DNA of 64,000 bases from Flavobacterium resistens (GCF_900182645.1 NZ_FXTA01000002.1:930001-994000); one strand, 5' to 3'. Numbered from the stretch's first letter, positions 25,228 to 33,381 are shown. The notes: generated by a model from the letters alone, not told the origin. Made by a program: numbers and translations.

Positions 25228-25998
25228 TTGATAAATAAAATTGCTTGTTTTTTACTTGTTGTTTGGGGGCAAAATGTTAGCTCGCAAGTTCAGGAACGAA
25301 CTTTAATCAGTGGAAAAATCGCTTCCGGCAATTCTGACCTGGAAGGTGTTTACGTGGTTAATGCTCAGACTGAAGCAATGACTGTGACTGATGCTTTAGG
25401 GAGTTTTTCGATTTTAGCAAATGCAGGTGATACGCTGGTTTTTTCATCAATTCAATTTAAAGAAAAAAGAATTTTATTAACTGTGGATAATTTTTCTGAT
25501 ATTGATTTTACTGTTAGATTGAGTATGGTTATGCATCAATTACAAGAAGTTGTGGTCAGGAATTATAATGGAATAAATGCGGAGTCACTAGGGATTGTTC
25601 CATATGGACAAAAAACATATACTCAGGCCGAAAGAAGATTGCATACGGCGACAGCTTTAAATCCTGAAGCGAACAGTAGCAATGGTATGGCAGGAGGATC
25701 TATTTCGGCAGATCCATTGCTGAATTTTTTCTCGGGAAGAACAGCTATGCTTAAAAAAGAAGCCGAAGTAGAGAAAAAAGAAGCTTTTATGAAACTTTTG
25801 GAGCGAATGTTCAGTTTAGAGCATTTTGTTGACCGATTGAAAATTCCTTTGGAATATGTAAAAGGGTTTGAATATTACGCAGTTGAGAATGATAAGTTTA
25901 CCGTTATTTTAAATTCAAAAAATAAAACATCAACCGAATTTTTGCTAGCAGAATTGGCTACTAAATATAAAGAAATGATTGCAAGTGAAATCAAATAA
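25228..25998 (+). CDS. Exported CarboxypepD_reg-like protein, paralogue 1 of 3
   Basis: A 256-residue protein with signal peptide MINKIACFLLVVWGQNVSSQ. Residues about 28-110 match the CarboxypepD_reg-like fold (LISGKIASGNSDLEGVYVVN, VTDALGSFSILANAGDTLVF, HQLQEVVV), the carboxypeptidase regulatory domain also found at the N-terminus of TonB-dependent receptors; no receptor barrel follows. The C-terminal half has the signature GIVPYGQKTYTQAERRLHTA and SGRTAMLKKEAEVEKKEA, shared with the next gene. The start is a TTG at 25228; no ATG gives a signal peptide. It overlaps the next gene slightly, suggesting translational coupling. Function unknown. Confidence 0.8.
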   Translation: MINKIACFLLVVWGQNVSSQVQERTLISGKIASGNSDLEGVYVVNAQTEAMTVTDALGSFSILANAGDTLVFSSIQFKEKRILLTVDNFSDIDFTVRLSMVMHQLQEVVVRNYNGINAESLGIVPYGQKTYTQAERRLHTATALNPEANSSNGMAGGSISADPLLNFFSGRTAMLKKEAEVEKKEAFMKLLERMFSLEHFVDRLKIPLEYVKGFEYYAVENDKFTVILNSKNKTSTEFLLAELATKYKEMIASEIK

Positions 25999-26713
25999 TA
26001 CTTTACATATAATCTTCTTTTTGTTTTTGATTCAGTTTGGTTTTGGTCAAAATTTGGTCAGAAAAGAAATTCTCGGGCAAATTTTTGAACAATCAACTTC
26101 TGTTGATGGCGTGAATATTATCAATAACACAACGCAGGTTTCGACAATTTCAGATGTAAACGGAATGTTTTCTATTGCTGTTAAGGAAGGCGATGTGCTT
26201 GTTTTTTCATCTGTAAATTTAGATCCGCTTAAACATAGAATTACTGTCGAAGATTTGGCTCTGGATAAACTTCAGATCAAAATGACAGCTAAAGAAATTG
26301 AGTTGAAGGAGGTTGTTGTAAATGAAAATCCCTCTATTACTACTGAAAACCTTGGAATTGTTCCGCAAGGACAAAAAACGTACACGCCTGCAGAGAGAAA
26401 AGTTTACACAGCCACTTCGACCTCAATTGATAAAATATTGAATAAAATTTCTGGACGTACTGCAATGCTCAAAAAAGAAGTGGTTGTGGAGAAAAAAGAA
26501 ATGCTTTTTAGGAAACTAGAATATCTTTTTGAAGAGAATTATTATACGGAAAGATTGAAAATTCCTGTCGATGACATCAAAGGATTTCAATTATTTTGTG
26601 TGGATGATGCTCAATTTGCCGTATCTTTGAATACAAAGAACAAAACAATGAGTATGTTTTTGATCACAGATTTAGCCAGAAAATATCTAATTATCCTCGA
26701 AAATGAAAAATAG
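25985..26713 (+). CDS. Exported CarboxypepD_reg-like protein, paralogue 2 of 3
   Basis: A 242-residue protein with signal peptide (KSNNTLHIIFFLFLIQFGFG) and a CarboxypepD_reg-like domain (EILGQIFEQSTSVDGVNIIN, ISDVNGMFSIAVKEGDVLVF). Its second half repeats the paralogue 1 signature: GIVPQGQKTYTPAERKVYTA and SGRTAMLKKEVVVEKKE, and both end in a similar block (RLKIPVDDIKGFQLF). The start must be non-ATG: GTG 25985 is chosen (MK-type start), TTG 25979 being the alternative. It overlaps the preceding gene by 14 nt and the following one by 11 nt. Confidence 0.78.
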   Translation: MKSNNTLHIIFFLFLIQFGFGQNLVRKEILGQIFEQSTSVDGVNIINNTTQVSTISDVNGMFSIAVKEGDVLVFSSVNLDPLKHRITVEDLALDKLQIKMTAKEIELKEVVVNENPSITTENLGIVPQGQKTYTPAERKVYTATSTSIDKILNKISGRTAMLKKEVVVEKKEMLFRKLEYLFEENYYTERLKIPVDDIKGFQLFCVDDAQFAVSLNTKNKTMSMFLITDLARKYLIILENEK

Positions 26714-27458
26714 TTTATCAGTATTCGTTGTTTGCTTGTTTTGTCAAATTGCGTTGGGGCAAAATACGGCCAGGATACCACTTCATGGACAAGTGGTAAA
26801 TACATCATTATCAATAGAAAGTGGTCATGTAATGAATATTAATGCGAACACCAGAACGTTTATAGGGGCTGGAGGTTTGTTTGATATTTTGGCAAGACCA
26901 AAAGACACTTTAGTGTTTACGGGAATGGCTTTTCAGTCAAAAAAAATTGTATTGACTGAAAAAGATTGTGCTCAAATTCTTTTTGTTGTGCCATTAGATT
27001 TGGTAAACAACCAACTGAAAGAAGTTGTTGTTCATAAAGAGTTAAAAGTTAAAACGTTAGGGGTAGGGTCGCAGGCAATTGTGGATATGCAATTTGAAGA
27101 TGACAAACAGTCGACGGCGAAAAATACGGTCATGTATTCTGATCAGACTATTAAATATGGAACTGATTTTGTTAGAATTTTTAAAGATGTCAAAAAACTT
27201 TTGAGGAAAAAGGACGATGTAAAAGAAGAAGAAATATCAGACATTGCTTTTGTTGCTTATACCAAAGATAATTTCAAACCTGATTTTTTCACTAAAACCT
27301 TAGAATTAAAAGAAGATGAAATAGATTTGTTTTTAATGTATTGCTCTAATGATCCAGAATCTAAAAGACACGTTAATCCTGATCAAAAATTTGAGTTGAT
27401 TGACTTTTTAATCAATAAGAATAAAGAATTTAAAAAATCGAACGTTGTTCAAAAATGA
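26703..27458 (+). CDS. Exported CarboxypepD_reg-like protein, paralogue 3 of 3
   Basis: A 251-residue protein with signal peptide MKNSLSVFVVCLFCQIALG and a diverged CarboxypepD_reg-like domain (RIPLHGQVVNTSLSIESGHV, LFDILARPKDTLVFTG, NNQLKEVVVH). The C-terminal half lacks the QGQKTYTPAER signature of its two neighbours and instead has a lysine/aspartate-rich segment (VKKLLRKKDDVKEEEIS) and ends in PDQKFELIDFLINKNKEF. The ATG lies inside the previous gene (11-nt overlap), and its stop overlaps the DUF6702 start by 4 nt. Function unknown. Confidence 0.78.
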   Translation: MKNSLSVFVVCLFCQIALGQNTARIPLHGQVVNTSLSIESGHVMNINANTRTFIGAGGLFDILARPKDTLVFTGMAFQSKKIVLTEKDCAQILFVVPLDLVNNQLKEVVVHKELKVKTLGVGSQAIVDMQFEDDKQSTAKNTVMYSDQTIKYGTDFVRIFKDVKKLLRKKDDVKEEEISDIAFVAYTKDNFKPDFFTKTLELKEDEIDLFLMYCSNDPESKRHVNPDQKFELIDFLINKNKEFKKSNVVQK

Positions 27459-27961
27459 AAAATAGATTAATTTATCCTTTAATTGGGATATTGTTTTTAT
27501 CGCTTTCTGCATTCGCATTTCATAAGTTTTATATGGGTGTTTTTCAGGTGAATTATGCCTCTGAAAAAAAAATGATTCAAATCACTTCCCGCATTTTTGT
27601 AGACGATTTGAATAAGGGTTTAGAAAAAAAATACCATAAAAAAACATTTGTCGGTACTGATAAGGAAACTCCTGAAGATGTTGAGCTTTTAAAAAAATAT
27701 TTGGCTGAAAATTTTATTATTAAAGTAAACGGTCAGTCAAAAGCAATAACTTTTTTATCTAAAGAAGTGGAGTCAGATGATGTGTTGGTTTGTTATTCCC
27801 GAATAAAAGATATTGATAAATTTAAAACACTCGAAATTTTAAACTCTATTTTGGTTGATTGGAATGCTGAACAACAAAACATTACACATATTTCAGCATT
27901 TGGTACCAAAAAGAGTGTGCTTTTTACAGAATCTTCAAGGAAAGAAGTGTTAAAGTATTAA
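27455..27961 (+). CDS. DUF6702 family protein
   Basis: A 168-residue exported protein with N-terminal hydrophobic helix MKNRLIYPLIGILFLSLSAFA. The following FHKFYMGVFQVNYASEKKMIQITSRIF is the family opening, in which an alpha/beta domain starts with HKFYVS-like text; a second block is NGQSKAITFLSKEVESDDVLV. Its role is not established. In Flavobacteriaceae this gene is commonly found directly before an M1 metallopeptidase, as here (66-nt gap). It overlaps paralogue 3 by 4 nt (ATGA). Confidence 0.82.
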   Translation: MKNRLIYPLIGILFLSLSAFAFHKFYMGVFQVNYASEKKMIQITSRIFVDDLNKGLEKKYHKKTFVGTDKETPEDVELLKKYLAENFIIKVNGQSKAITFLSKEVESDDVLVCYSRIKDIDKFKTLEILNSILVDWNAEQQNITHISAFGTKKSVLFTESSRKEVLKY

Positions 27962-28027
27962 TGGGAGGGTGAAATTATCATTTTAATTGTTATTTTCACA
28001 CCCTGATAAAATTACCATTAAGCTTTT

Positions 28028-30274
28028 ATGAAAAAACTTTCATTATTATTACTTTTTCCTGCAATGCTAGTTGCTCAGGAAAAAGCAAATACACCAACAG
28101 TTCCAAGGCAACAAGGAAAGTACGACACAAACAAATTCAGTCAAATGTATGATTTGCTGGCAACTCCAAATATGTTTCGTACGGCATCTGGAGCACCAGG
28201 ACCAGCGTATTACCAACAACAGGCTGATTACAAGATTGATATCGAACTTGATGATAAAAATTCTAAAATAACAGGTTCTGAGGTTATTACTTATTCTAAT
28301 AATTCACCAGACAGTTTAGAATATTTATGGATTCAGCTGGATCAAAATCAGGCAAGAGCAAACGGACAAACTTCTTTAGCAGAAGGAGAAAAACTTAATC
28401 AGGTTTTGCCGCTTGAAGGATTTGCAAATAAATACCTTAAAAAAGATCTAGAGCGTGGATTCAACATTGAGCAGGTAAAAGATGCTAAAGGAAATCCGAT
28501 GTCTTATACCATCAACGAAACAATGATGCGTATTAATCTTGCATCGCCTTTAAAGCCAGGAGAAAAAATTTCTTTAGCTATTAAATGGTGGTACAACGTT
28601 AATAATTATAGAAAAGAAGGCGGACGTTCTGGTTATGAATTATTCGAAAAAGACGGAAATAAATTATATGTAATTGCACAGTTCTATCCTAGAATGGCAG
28701 TTTATAATGATGTTGAAGGCTGGCAAAATATGCAGTTTTGGGGAAGCGGAGAGTTTGCTCTTCCTTTCGGAAACTTCGATGTAAATATTACAGTTCCTGC
28801 AGATCACGTAATTGATGCAACAGGAGAATTAATGAACAGAAGCGAAGTTTTTACTGCAGAACAAGTTAAGCGTTACGAGCAGGCTCAAAAATCTTTTGAC
28901 AAACCTGTTGTAATTGTAACTCAGGCTGAAGCTGAAGCAGCTGAAAAAGGTTTTTCTGAAAAGAAAAAAACTTGGAAATTCAGCGCTAAAAACGTACGTG
29001 ATTTCGGAATTGCATCTTCAAGAAAATTCATCTATGATGCAATGGCGGTAAAATTAGGCGGTAAAATTGTTATGGCTGAATCTGTTTATCCAAAAGAAGC
29101 TAATCCGCTTTGGGGAGAAACTTCAACAATGACAGTTGCACATACTTTAAAAAGCTATTCATCTCACACATTTGATTACCCTTATCCAAAAGCAGTTTCT
29201 GTTTCGGCAGAAGATCAAGGAATGGAATATCCAATGATTTGCTGGAATTTTGGTCGTCCTGACGAAAATGGAGTAACAAGCAAAGAGGTGAAAAACGGAA
29301 TGATTGGTGTTGTTATTCACGAAGTAGGACACACTTTCTTCCCAATGATTGTAAATTCAGACGAACGTCAATGGACTTGGATGGATGAAGGTTTAAACTC
29401 GTTCTTAGAATATTTAGCTGAACAAGAATTAGATCCAAATTTCCCATCAAGACGTGGGCCAGCTAAAAATATTGTTCCTTACATGAGCGGTGACCAAAAG
29501 TTTTTAGAGCCAATTATGTCAAACTCTGAAACAATTGCTCAATTTGGAAATAACGCTTACGGAAAACCAGCTACAGGTCTTAATATTTTAAGAGAAGTGG
29601 TTATGGGAAGAGAATTGTTTGATTATGCATTCAGAACATACGCAAACAGATGGAAATTCAAACACCCAACTCCAGAAGATTTCTTCAGAACAATGGAAGA
29701 TGCTTCAGCTGTTGATTTGGATTGGTTTTTCAGAGGATGGTTTTACTCAACTGATTTCGTAGATATTGGAATTAAAGACGTAAAACAATATTATGTTTCT
29801 GAAACTCCAACTGCTGATTTAAAAGATGTTAAAGTTAGAAAAGGACGTTTTGGTTTAGACAAAGGACCTTTTGTTTACTTAGTTTCTGGAGATAATGCAG
29901 AAGTTAACGCTTCTAGCAAAAAAGCATTAAAAGTTGATGACGTAAAATTATTATCTGATTACGTAAATCAGTCTTTTACAGCAGAAGAAAAAGCAGGTTT
30001 AAAATCTCCCAAATATTTCTACGAAGTAGAGTTCAATAAACCAGGAGGAATGATTATGCCGATCTTAGTAGAGATTACTTACGAGGATGGTTCAAAAGAT
30101 AATTACCAATATCCAGCACAAATTTGGAGAAAGAATAATGATACAGCTAAAAAAGTTTATGCGACTTCAAAAGCAATCAAAAGTATCCAGATTGACCCAA
30201 AATTAATGACTGCTGATATTGATGTAACAAACAATGCTTGGCCAAAAACAGAAGAAAAATCAAAATTTGATTAA
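28028..30274 (+). CDS. M1-family zinc metallopeptidase (aminopeptidase-like), exported
   Basis: A 748-residue protein with signal peptide MKKLSLLLLFPAMLVAQ. The N-terminal beta saddle domain (about 60-300) precedes a thermolysin-like catalytic domain with the zinc motif HEVGHTFFPMIVNSDE (H431, E432, H435) and the third ligand Glu454 in WMDEGLNSF. The usual GAMEN exopeptidase loop is not obvious; AEDQGMEYPM occupies that position, so a strict aminopeptidase role is uncertain. It probably acts in the periplasm on peptides. It terminates at a strong hairpin and closes the CarboxypepD-DUF6702 unit, though its separate expression from within the 66-nt gap is possible. Confidence 0.9.
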   Translation: MKKLSLLLLFPAMLVAQEKANTPTVPRQQGKYDTNKFSQMYDLLATPNMFRTASGAPGPAYYQQQADYKIDIELDDKNSKITGSEVITYSNNSPDSLEYLWIQLDQNQARANGQTSLAEGEKLNQVLPLEGFANKYLKKDLERGFNIEQVKDAKGNPMSYTINETMMRINLASPLKPGEKISLAIKWWYNVNNYRKEGGRSGYELFEKDGNKLYVIAQFYPRMAVYNDVEGWQNMQFWGSGEFALPFGNFDVNITVPADHVIDATGELMNRSEVFTAEQVKRYEQAQKSFDKPVVIVTQAEAEAAEKGFSEKKKTWKFSAKNVRDFGIASSRKFIYDAMAVKLGGKIVMAESVYPKEANPLWGETSTMTVAHTLKSYSSHTFDYPYPKAVSVSAEDQGMEYPMICWNFGRPDENGVTSKEVKNGMIGVVIHEVGHTFFPMIVNSDERQWTWMDEGLNSFLEYLAEQELDPNFPSRRGPAKNIVPYMSGDQKFLEPIMSNSETIAQFGNNAYGKPATGLNILREVVMGRELFDYAFRTYANRWKFKHPTPEDFFRTMEDASAVDLDWFFRGWFYSTDFVDIGIKDVKQYYVSETPTADLKDVKVRKGRFGLDKGPFVYLVSGDNAEVNASSKKALKVDDVKLLSDYVNQSFTAEEKAGLKSPKYFYEVEFNKPGGMIMPILVEITYEDGSKDNYQYPAQIWRKNNDTAKKVYATSKAIKSIQIDPKLMTADIDVTNNAWPKTEEKSKFD

Positions 30275-30284
30275 GAATAAAACG

Positions 30285-30313
30285 AAAAAGACTCTGAAAA
30301 GAGTCTTTTTTTT
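30285..30313 (+). terminator. Rho-independent terminator after the M1 peptidase gene
   Basis: AAAAAGACTC (30285-30294) pairs with GAGTCTTTTT (30301-30310) around a 6-nt loop and leads into a run of T. Confidence 0.9.
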
Positions 30314-30349
30314 TAAGTAAATTTTAAAACTCTACGCAGCAAAATTTAA

Positions 30350-30357
30350 TATCTTTG
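30350..30357 (+). promoter_or_regulatory. Predicted -7 element of tatA
   Basis: TATCTTTG, exact to TAnnTTTG, 22 nt before the tatA ATG. No -33 TTG in range. Confidence 0.5.
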
Positions 30358-30379
30358 TGACCACGTAAAAATAAAAGAT

Positions 30380-30727
30380 ATGTTCGGTATAGGAGGAGGA
30401 GAATTAGTTTTCATACTGTTTATAGTGCTAATGCTTTTTGGTTCAGATAAAGTGCCAGAAATTGCCCGTACAATGGGAAAAGCTATGGCGCAATTAAAAA
30501 ATGCAACTAACGATATTAAAAGCGAGATTCAAAAAGGAGCCGAGGCAAATGGTCTTGACACCAAATCGCTTAATAGTATAACAGGCAATATCAATGCTCA
30601 GATCAATGAGGCAAAATCCAATATCATAGGAGATTCAGGAAATCTTTTAGGAGATACTGCCACAGAAATTGATAAAGTAAAAGAAGATATTGATTCACTT
30701 TCGGGACCTATAAAACGTCAAATGTAA
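30380..30727 (+). CDS. tatA: Sec-independent protein translocase subunit TatA
   Basis: A 115-residue TatA/TatE-type subunit of the twin-arginine translocase: short periplasmic start MFGIGGGEL, one transmembrane helix (about 8-23), hinge FGSDKVPEIARTMGKAM and an amphipathic helix to about residue 55. TatA oligomers open the membrane path for folded proteins. The C-terminal tail (55-115) is polar and Asp/Asn/Ser-rich, longer than in E. coli. tatC is not adjacent. The stop is followed by 1 nt and then the PAP2 gene, so the two are co-transcribed. Confidence 0.92.
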   Translation: MFGIGGGELVFILFIVLMLFGSDKVPEIARTMGKAMAQLKNATNDIKSEIQKGAEANGLDTKSLNSITGNINAQINEAKSNIIGDSGNLLGDTATEIDKVKEDIDSLSGPIKRQM

Positions 30728-30728
30728 T

Positions 30729-31292
30729 ATGCTTGAAAAAATACAAGAATTAGATACCAATCTCTTTGTGTATCTGAATGGTTTAGGTTCTGAAACATAC
30801 GATAAACTTTGGCTGATTATTACACAGCAGTTGTATTGGACACCACTTTTTCTATTGATGTTTTATCTTATTTATAAAAAAATAGGAGGAAAACAAACCT
30901 TGTATTTATTGCTTTTTATTGCCGTTTTGATCGCTTTCACAGATCAGACTTGTAATTTATTCAAACATACTTTTGAGCGCTTGCGTCCATGTAATAATCC
31001 TGAATTAAAATCGATTATTCGTATTGTTCAGGTTAGACAATCCTATAGTTTTTTCTCTGGACATGCTGCAAATACTATGGCTGTTGCAACCTTTTTATTT
31101 TTGGTTTTAAAAAGTCGTTTCAAGTATTTAGGATTTATCTTTTTATGGCCGTTAATTTTTGCTTACAGCCGTATTTATTTAGGATTGCATTATCCAGGTG
31201 ATATTTTGGCTGGATATTTCTTCGGAGCACTTTTTGGGTCTTTGATTTATTTAGTGTACAGAAAATTGAAACCACAATATTTTCCAGGATAG
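30729..31292 (+). CDS. PAP2-family membrane phosphatase
   Basis: A 187-residue integral membrane protein with about five or six transmembrane helices and the full acid phosphatase signature: KHTFERLRP (K-x6-RP), FFSGH (SGH) and SRIYLGLHYPGD (SR-x5-H-x3-D). Family members dephosphorylate lipid phosphates such as undecaprenyl diphosphate or phosphatidic acid on the outer face of the inner membrane; which one applies here is not readable. It is downstream of tatA by 1 nt and is followed by a repeat-like block. Confidence 0.9.
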   Translation: MLEKIQELDTNLFVYLNGLGSETYDKLWLIITQQLYWTPLFLLMFYLIYKKIGGKQTLYLLLFIAVLIAFTDQTCNLFKHTFERLRPCNNPELKSIIRIVQVRQSYSFFSGHAANTMAVATFLFLVLKSRFKYLGFIFLWPLIFAYSRIYLGLHYPGDILAGYFFGALFGSLIYLVYRKLKPQYFPG

Positions 31293-31297
31293 CTTTA

Positions 31298-31455
31298 GCA
31301 GCTTTTCCAGCTTTCCATTTCATCCCGATAGCTATCGGGATTATTAAAAAAAATATTTTCTAAACCATAAAACGAGCTTCCGTTGGTCGCTGTTTTTTGG
31401 CAACAAAAATTATTTTTTTAGTTCCGGGCTTTTCACTTCAATCTGGGCTAGGACT
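31298..31455. repeat. Intergenic repeat-like block with a 20-bp perfect palindrome
   Basis: The space between two convergent genes holds ATCCCGATAGCTATCGGGAT (31322-31341), a perfect 20-bp palindrome, then GC-richer words such as GAGCTTCCGTTGGTCGCTG (31374-31392) and AGTTCCGGGCTTTTCACTTC (31420-31439) set in AT-rich sequence. Base composition differs from both flanking genes and no coding frame is convincing. From memory, similar words recur between genes in Flavobacterium genomes, so I call it a dispersed repeat; that part is not visible in this window. Confidence 0.55.
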
Positions 31456-31469
31456 TGTTTTATGTAGAA

Positions 31470-32192
31470 TCAATTTTGGATTATTGTTTTTTCACTCCAT
31501 TCCAATCCATTAGGAAGTTCTTGTTTACTGAATTCGATATGAATGACTCTTCGTCTTTCATTATTTGTGGTTTTGTTTGAAGCATGAAACAATAGCGGTT
31601 TCATAATCATAATGCCACCTTTTTCAACTTCGCAAATAGTTTCTTTCTCTTTTTTGAAATCAAGATTTTCAATTCTCAAAATTCCTTTTGAATGAGAATT
31701 ATTGATGACTTTTAAAGCACCATTATCTTTGGTCGTTTTGTCAATGTGAATTCTGATAGTGAAATTGTTTTCTAAAATTTCTGTAGGAGGCTGTACTGCA
31801 AATTGATTTTGCTTTATTGTCCAATTTTCGAAATTTTCAACATCAATTTTCTTATCAACCGAAATTGTCAAATCCTGATGATAAGCAACAAACCAATTTG
31901 ATTTTTCAGGCTTGTCAAAATAAATGGATTTGGTTATGAAATAGCCTTTTCCAAAGATTGGCTCAATAATGTTCTGCAAATTTTGGTTAAAAATATAAGG
32001 CAATGTTTCAGGAATTTCTTTATGAAATTGTCTGATAGCAAATAAATCCTGAGATTTCCTGAAAGTATCATTTTCAGGATTGTTTTCTGTTTTATTTTCA
32101 ATCAATGAAATTAGATTTTCAATTTCATTTTCTGTAAAAACATTATTTATTATTGAGAAACCCTCATTTTCTACTTCGTTTGAATACTTCAT
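31470..32192 (-). CDS. Phytanoyl-CoA dioxygenase (PhyH) family Fe(II)/2-oxoglutarate oxygenase
   Basis: A 240-residue soluble protein of the PhyH family. The iron ligands appear as HQD in WFVAYHQDLTIS (about 131-133) and a distal His in LLFHASNKTTNNERRRVIH, with the Arg that binds 2-oxoglutarate in the same segment. A connecting jelly-roll strand is RIHIDKTTKDNGALKVI. These enzymes hydroxylate small molecules or side chains; the substrate is unknown. The ATG at 32192 gives the typical N-terminus (EVENEGFSIINNVFTENEIE). Monocistronic. Confidence 0.87.
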   Translation of the reverse strand: MKYSNEVENEGFSIINNVFTENEIENLISLIENKTENNPENDTFRKSQDLFAIRQFHKEIPETLPYIFNQNLQNIIEPIFGKGYFITKSIYFDKPEKSNWFVAYHQDLTISVDKKIDVENFENWTIKQNQFAVQPPTEILENNFTIRIHIDKTTKDNGALKVINNSHSKGILRIENLDFKKEKETICEVEKGGIMIMKPLLFHASNKTTNNERRRVIHIEFSKQELPNGLEWSEKTIIQN

Positions 32193-32263
32193 TTAAATAG
32201 ATTTTAAAAAATGTAAAAAGAAAAACTTAGTGTCTCAGTATCTTGGGAAACTTAGAATCTTTT

Positions 32264-32905
32264 TTAAAGTACTCTGCTTACTGTCAATCCATCACGAATG
32301 GGTAATAAAACCGTTTCAACTCTAGGATCATCTTTTAAAAGCTGATTGTATTCTAAAAGAACTTTTGTACTGATATCATTTGGATGAACTGGTTCCAGAA
32401 TTTTTCCGCTCCACAAAACATTGTCGGATAAAATAATACCACCTTTATTCATTTTCGGAACAATCATTTCCCAATAATTCAGATAATTTTCTTTATCGGC
32501 ATCAATAAAAACCAAATCAAATTTTACATCCAAAGTCGGAATAATATCAATCGCTTCGCCCAAATGCTGAAAAATCTGTTTTCCCCAAGGCGAGGCATCA
32601 AAATATTTTCTCTGAAAATCAACTAATTCTTCCTTAATATCAATAGTATGAAGTTGCCCATTTTCCTGCATTCCTTCGCATAGACATAAAGCTGCATAGC
32701 CTGTATAAGTTCCGATTTCAAGAATATTCACAGGACGGATCAGTTTAGACAACATACTCAAAACACGCCCTTGAAAATGCCCGCTCAGCATTCTTGGCAA
32801 AAGAATTTTTTGATACGTTTCTTTATTAAGTTTTGCTAATAAAGCCGGTTCGTTTTCTGAATGCTGTTCGATATAATCTTCAAGTTCCTGTGAAATAAAA
32901 TGCAT
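32264..32905 (-). CDS. Class I O-methyltransferase (Methyltransf_3, COMT-like)
   Basis: A 213-residue SAM-dependent O-methyltransferase of the cation-dependent catechol/caffeoyl-CoA type. SAM site: NILEIGTYTGYAALCL; metal-binding: FDLVFIDADKENYLNYW and ILSDNVLWSGK; C-terminus DGLTVSRVL. The ORF is open upstream to 32932, but ATG 32905 gives the family start MHFISQELEDYI and follows a TATTTTTG box. The substrate is not known; family members methylate catechols or related hydroxyls. It lies 71 nt behind the PhyH gene start on the same strand. Confidence 0.9.
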   Translation of the reverse strand: MHFISQELEDYIEQHSENEPALLAKLNKETYQKILLPRMLSGHFQGRVLSMLSKLIRPVNILEIGTYTGYAALCLCEGMQENGQLHTIDIKEELVDFQRKYFDASPWGKQIFQHLGEAIDIIPTLDVKFDLVFIDADKENYLNYWEMIVPKMNKGGIILSDNVLWSGKILEPVHPNDISTKVLLEYNQLLKDDPRVETVLLPIRDGLTVSRVL

Positions 32906-32929
32906 TTGTAAAGTCTTATAAATTTGATG

Positions 32930-32937
32930 CAAAAATA
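32930..32937 (-). promoter_or_regulatory. Predicted -7 element of the O-methyltransferase gene
   Basis: Minus-strand TATTTTTG, 24 nt upstream of ATG 32905; a second identical box lies at plus 32938-32945. No -33 TTG identified. Confidence 0.4.
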
Positions 32938-32967
32938 CAAAAATAATAGCTCTTTTTTGGACATAAA

Positions 32968-32995
32968 AAAACCATTCGTTTTGGCGAATGGTTTT
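32968..32995 (-). terminator. Terminator of the LEA-like lipoprotein gene
   Basis: AAAACCATTCG (32968-32978) pairs with CGAATGGTTTT (32985-32995). On the minus strand it is followed by seven T, so it ends transcription from the lipoprotein gene. Confidence 0.88.
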
Positions 32996-33015
32996 CGATT
33001 CAATTTTAAATGAAA

Positions 33016-33381
33016 TTATTTTTTCAATGCTTCATTTACTTCTTTTGCTGTTTTTACAGTTCCGTCTTTTGCTGCTTTTGCTGCATTTTCAACTTTTTGA
33101 GCGCCTTTTTTAGTGGCATCTTTTACATCGTCGGCTGCTTTTTTGGTTGCAGTTTCAACATCATCTGCTGCTTTTTTTGTTGCGTCTTTAACATCCTGAG
33201 CGGCACTTTCAGTTTTGCTTACTGCGCTGTCTTTTACTTCTTCAATATCTGTTGTCAATGAGTCAACTTTGTTTCCAAGAGTTAATTCTTCATCTGCAGG
33301 TTTTGGTTCTTTTTTCTCGCATGATTGTACAGCGAAAGCTAATAAAGCAACAACAGCTAAGCTTAAAATTTGTTTTTTCAT
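33016..33381 (-). CDS. Small lipoprotein with 11-residue LEA-like repeats
   Basis: A 121-residue predicted lipoprotein: signal peptide MKKQILSLAVVALLAFAVQS and lipobox Cys21. After an acidic linker, residues 63-106 consist of four 11-residue units, DVKDATKKAAD, DVETATKKAAD, DVKDATKKGAQ and KVENAAKAAKD, then a less regular KTAKEVNEALKK. The pattern (alternating K, A and D/E every 11 residues) resembles group 3 late-embryogenesis-abundant proteins and apolipoprotein-like amphipathic helices. The ATG at 33381 is preferred over the upstream in-frame one (33447) because it starts the lipoprotein signal. Possible roles in stress or envelope protection are inference from the fold type only. Confidence 0.85.
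   Translation of the reverse strand: MKKQILSLAVVALLAFAVQSCEKKEPKPADEELTLGNKVDSLTTDIEEVKDSAVSKTESAAQDVKDATKKAADDVETATKKAADDVKDATKKGAQKVENAAKAAKDGTVKTAKEVNEALKK

Noticed and set aside
27966..28004. Hairpin between DUF6702 and M1 genes considered as a terminator
   Set aside because: GGGTGAAA can pair with TTTCACACCC only with a bulge and a long loop, and there is no T run, so it was not called.
31135..31323. 62-codon minus-strand ORF reading from the palindromic block into the PAP2 gene
   Set aside because: It is antisense to the conserved PAP2 motifs and its start lies in repeat-like DNA.
31322..31341. Palindrome considered as a transcription-factor operator
   Set aside because: It lies between convergent gene ends, far from any promoter, so a repeat element is the better explanation.
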